Origin: Chitinispirillales bacterium
GTDB lineage: Bacteria; Fibrobacterota; Chitinivibrionia; Chitinivibrionales; Chitinispirillaceae
Length of the DNA stretch: 33,323 bases
Direction of reading: 5' to 3'
Assembly (NCBI GenBank): GCA_031283085.1
Contig: JAITCM010000041.1
Span: 1-33,323 of the forward strand
The position numbers were made by a program, and so were the translations under genes. Under the pieces are notes generated by a model. The model did no database searches, had not been told where the DNA came from, and was given only the letters and a program-made list of their open reading frames with translations. Of this stretch, positions 32,354 through 33,323 are shown in pieces (position 1 is the first letter of the stretch; every line of letters begins with the position of its first letter).

Positions 32354-33323
32354 TCACAGTCGGACGATTTCGTCAACCGTAAGTCCGGTAAGCTCTGCGA
32401 TTTCGTTTACATCCATACCCCGTGCTTTCAAGGCGTTCGCGAACTTCAAAGCCTCCTCGTGCCTCCCCTCAAGCCTCCCCTCAAGCCTCCCCTCGTGCCT
32501 CCCCTGTTGCCTCCCCTGCTGCCTCCCCTCCAGTACGCAAGTGTTCACATAATTGTCTCTCCACACCTCAAGCGCGTGTTTCACGGTACCGCCTCCTTTT
32601 TTTAGTATATTTACAAAGGTTTGTTCCTCTTCCGACGACAGGTTGCTTTTGTACAGGACGTGCTTTATCCAGTTAAATAGCGCAAGCGCGTCATCTCCGG
32701 GCAAGTTGGCCGTGTGTTCCCCTAAGCAACCTTCGATTTCCTCCGGCGACGTTTTATTTTCCAGCCGCCGCTTGTCTAATAAAAATACTATATCAAGCAT
32801 CTTCTTCGTAGATAATATCGTCTCGTCGTCCGTCCGCTTTACGTCAAACAGCAGGTAATGAAAGTCTATGAGGTTGTTGCCGAAAATAGCATAGTTCTCG
32901 GTATATTCCCGATACGTCCTGACCACCGTCCAATTGTCATCGCCGTTGTACAGGACTATCGGCACAATGGCGGGGAGCCGAAAGCCTTTGCGCTCCCTTA
33001 CGTTTTTATCCGTGTTTTTAAAGATGTCACAGAGTAATTCAACCATATATCTCAAAAGCCGAAACGGCATTGTAAAGTCAACTTGCGACTGTAATTCTAC
33101 CAATACGTAAAAATATACGTCGGCGCCGCCTGTTTTCAATTTGTATATAAGGTCGGCGTCTATGTTGCTATACTCTGATGTAACGTAACTATTGTCCACC
33201 CTCACCAAATCGCTGGCGGCGATGCCGGTTGTCCAGGGTTCGGCGATGTATTTCTTCAAAAAGTGCAGGAAATTGTTCTTGTCGGACAATACGGACTTGT
33301 AGCCCTCGTCGTGCTTTTGGTTC
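32354..33323 (-). CDS. Rpn-family PD-(D/E)XK nuclease / putative transposase, 5' end beyond the window
   Basis: The frame stays open to the window edge. Upstream of the TTG at 33289 it reads NQKHDEGYKSVL, which is the usual beginning of this family (KHDxGYKxLLSDKxNFLxFLKKY), so the true start lies outside. The nuclease core is NIDADLIYKLKTGGADVYFYVLVELQSQVD (D, then E-x-Q, a Rpn-type variant of the PD-(D/E)XK site), followed by RLLRYMVELL. The middle is helical. The C-terminus has the typical Gly-Arg repeats (GRQQGRQQGRHEGRLEGR) and a helical tail (LKARGMDVNEIAELTGLTVDEIV). Members act in RecA-independent recombination or as DNA endonucleases. Confidence 0.88.
   Translation of the reverse strand, partial: NQKHDEGYKSVLSDKNNFLHFLKKYIAEPWTTGIAASDLVRVDNSYVTSEYSNIDADLIYKLKTGGADVYFYVLVELQSQVDFTMPFRLLRYMVELLCDIFKNTDKNVRERKGFRLPAIVPIVLYNGDDNWTVVRTYREYTENYAIFGNNLIDFHYLLFDVKRTDDETILSTKKMLDIVFLLDKRRLENKTSPEEIEGCLGEHTANLPGDDALALFNWIKHVLYKSNLSSEEEQTFVNILKKGGGTVKHALEVWRDNYVNTCVLEGRQQGRQQGRHEGRLEGRLEGRHEEALKFANALKARGMDVNEIAELTGLTVDEIVRL
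32461..32532 (-). repeat. Six 12-nt tandem repeats in the Rpn-family gene
   Basis: The plus strand shows six 12-nt units beginning GCCTCCCCT (32461, 32473, 32485, 32497, 32509, 32521) that differ only in the last few bases. They encode the Gly-Arg-x-x units near the C-terminus. Copy-number change keeps the frame; such repeats vary between paralogs in this family. Confidence 0.9.

Noticed and set aside
32461-32532. Regular 12-nt repeats, considered as a CRISPR array or origin iterons
   Set aside because: Units are directly abutting without spacers and encode the Gly-Arg repeats of an Rpn-family protein.

Overview
The window most resembles a chromosome segment from the Fibrobacterota (Fibrobacteres) or a close gut-associated relative. 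The main clue is three secreted proteins that end in the FISUMP domain (Fibrobacter succinogenes major paralogous domain), with sibling features common in gut bacteria: BspA-type leucine-rich repeats, an InlB-type repeat, and a PD-(D/E)XK/Rpn-family nuclease. Coding DNA is moderately GC-rich. The few recognisable promoters use a TATATT-like -10 box. GTG and TTG starts are frequent. Lineage is an inference from gene content only.

Layout. 1-654: no confident gene, with a degenerate direct repeat. 655-7238: housekeeping block with tcdA (tRNA ct6A dehydratase), aroD, a radical SAM protein, then on the minus strand an overlapping pair (DUF1189-like membrane protein plus an unrecognised partner), an orphan signal-peptide ORF, ychF and an amidohydrolase. 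7430-13640: accessory island with a truncated hicA toxin gene joined in frame to FISUMP gene A, a coiled-coil PD-(D/E)XK protein, FISUMP gene B, palindromes, a frameshifted PIN toxin gene with its small partner, an Rpn remnant, a DUF898 membrane protein and gene debris. 13817-23079: fmt-rsmB (overlapping), a CNNM/CBS transporter-like protein, ybeY, a FecR-domain protein, typA, a cysteine-cluster protein and an RlmI-like methyltransferase. 28265-23076 (minus strand): an apparent operon, response regulator/HD-GYP, then MNT nucleotidyltransferase, then HEPN fused to glutamyl-tRNA synthetase, then glutaminyl-tRNA synthetase. 28266-33323: accessory region with an InlB-repeat remnant, a strong hairpin, a good promoter, a small membrane ORF crossed by a 28-nt poly-C tract, a large CsgG-like/BspA/FISUMP protein and a 5'-incomplete Rpn-family nuclease.

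Most interesting point: a HEPN/MNT toxin-antitoxin pair sits directly upstream of gltX, and the HEPN reading frame runs without a stop into GluRS, giving one 637-codon ORF. A good Shine-Dalgarno sequence lies just before the GluRS methionine inside that ORF, so both a HEPN-GluRS fusion and free GluRS could be made. With glnS following 23 nt later, the arrangement could place Glu/Gln tRNA charging under a toxin-antitoxin-like module.

A second theme is low-complexity or slippage-prone DNA inside housekeeping genes: an Asp/Asn-rich insert in tcdA, a related insert in the RlmI-like gene, a C9 run in fmt, a Lys/Asp/Tyr/Arg-rich extension on RsmB and a 7-nt tandem repeat in gltX. No rRNA, tRNA or CRISPR array was recognised.
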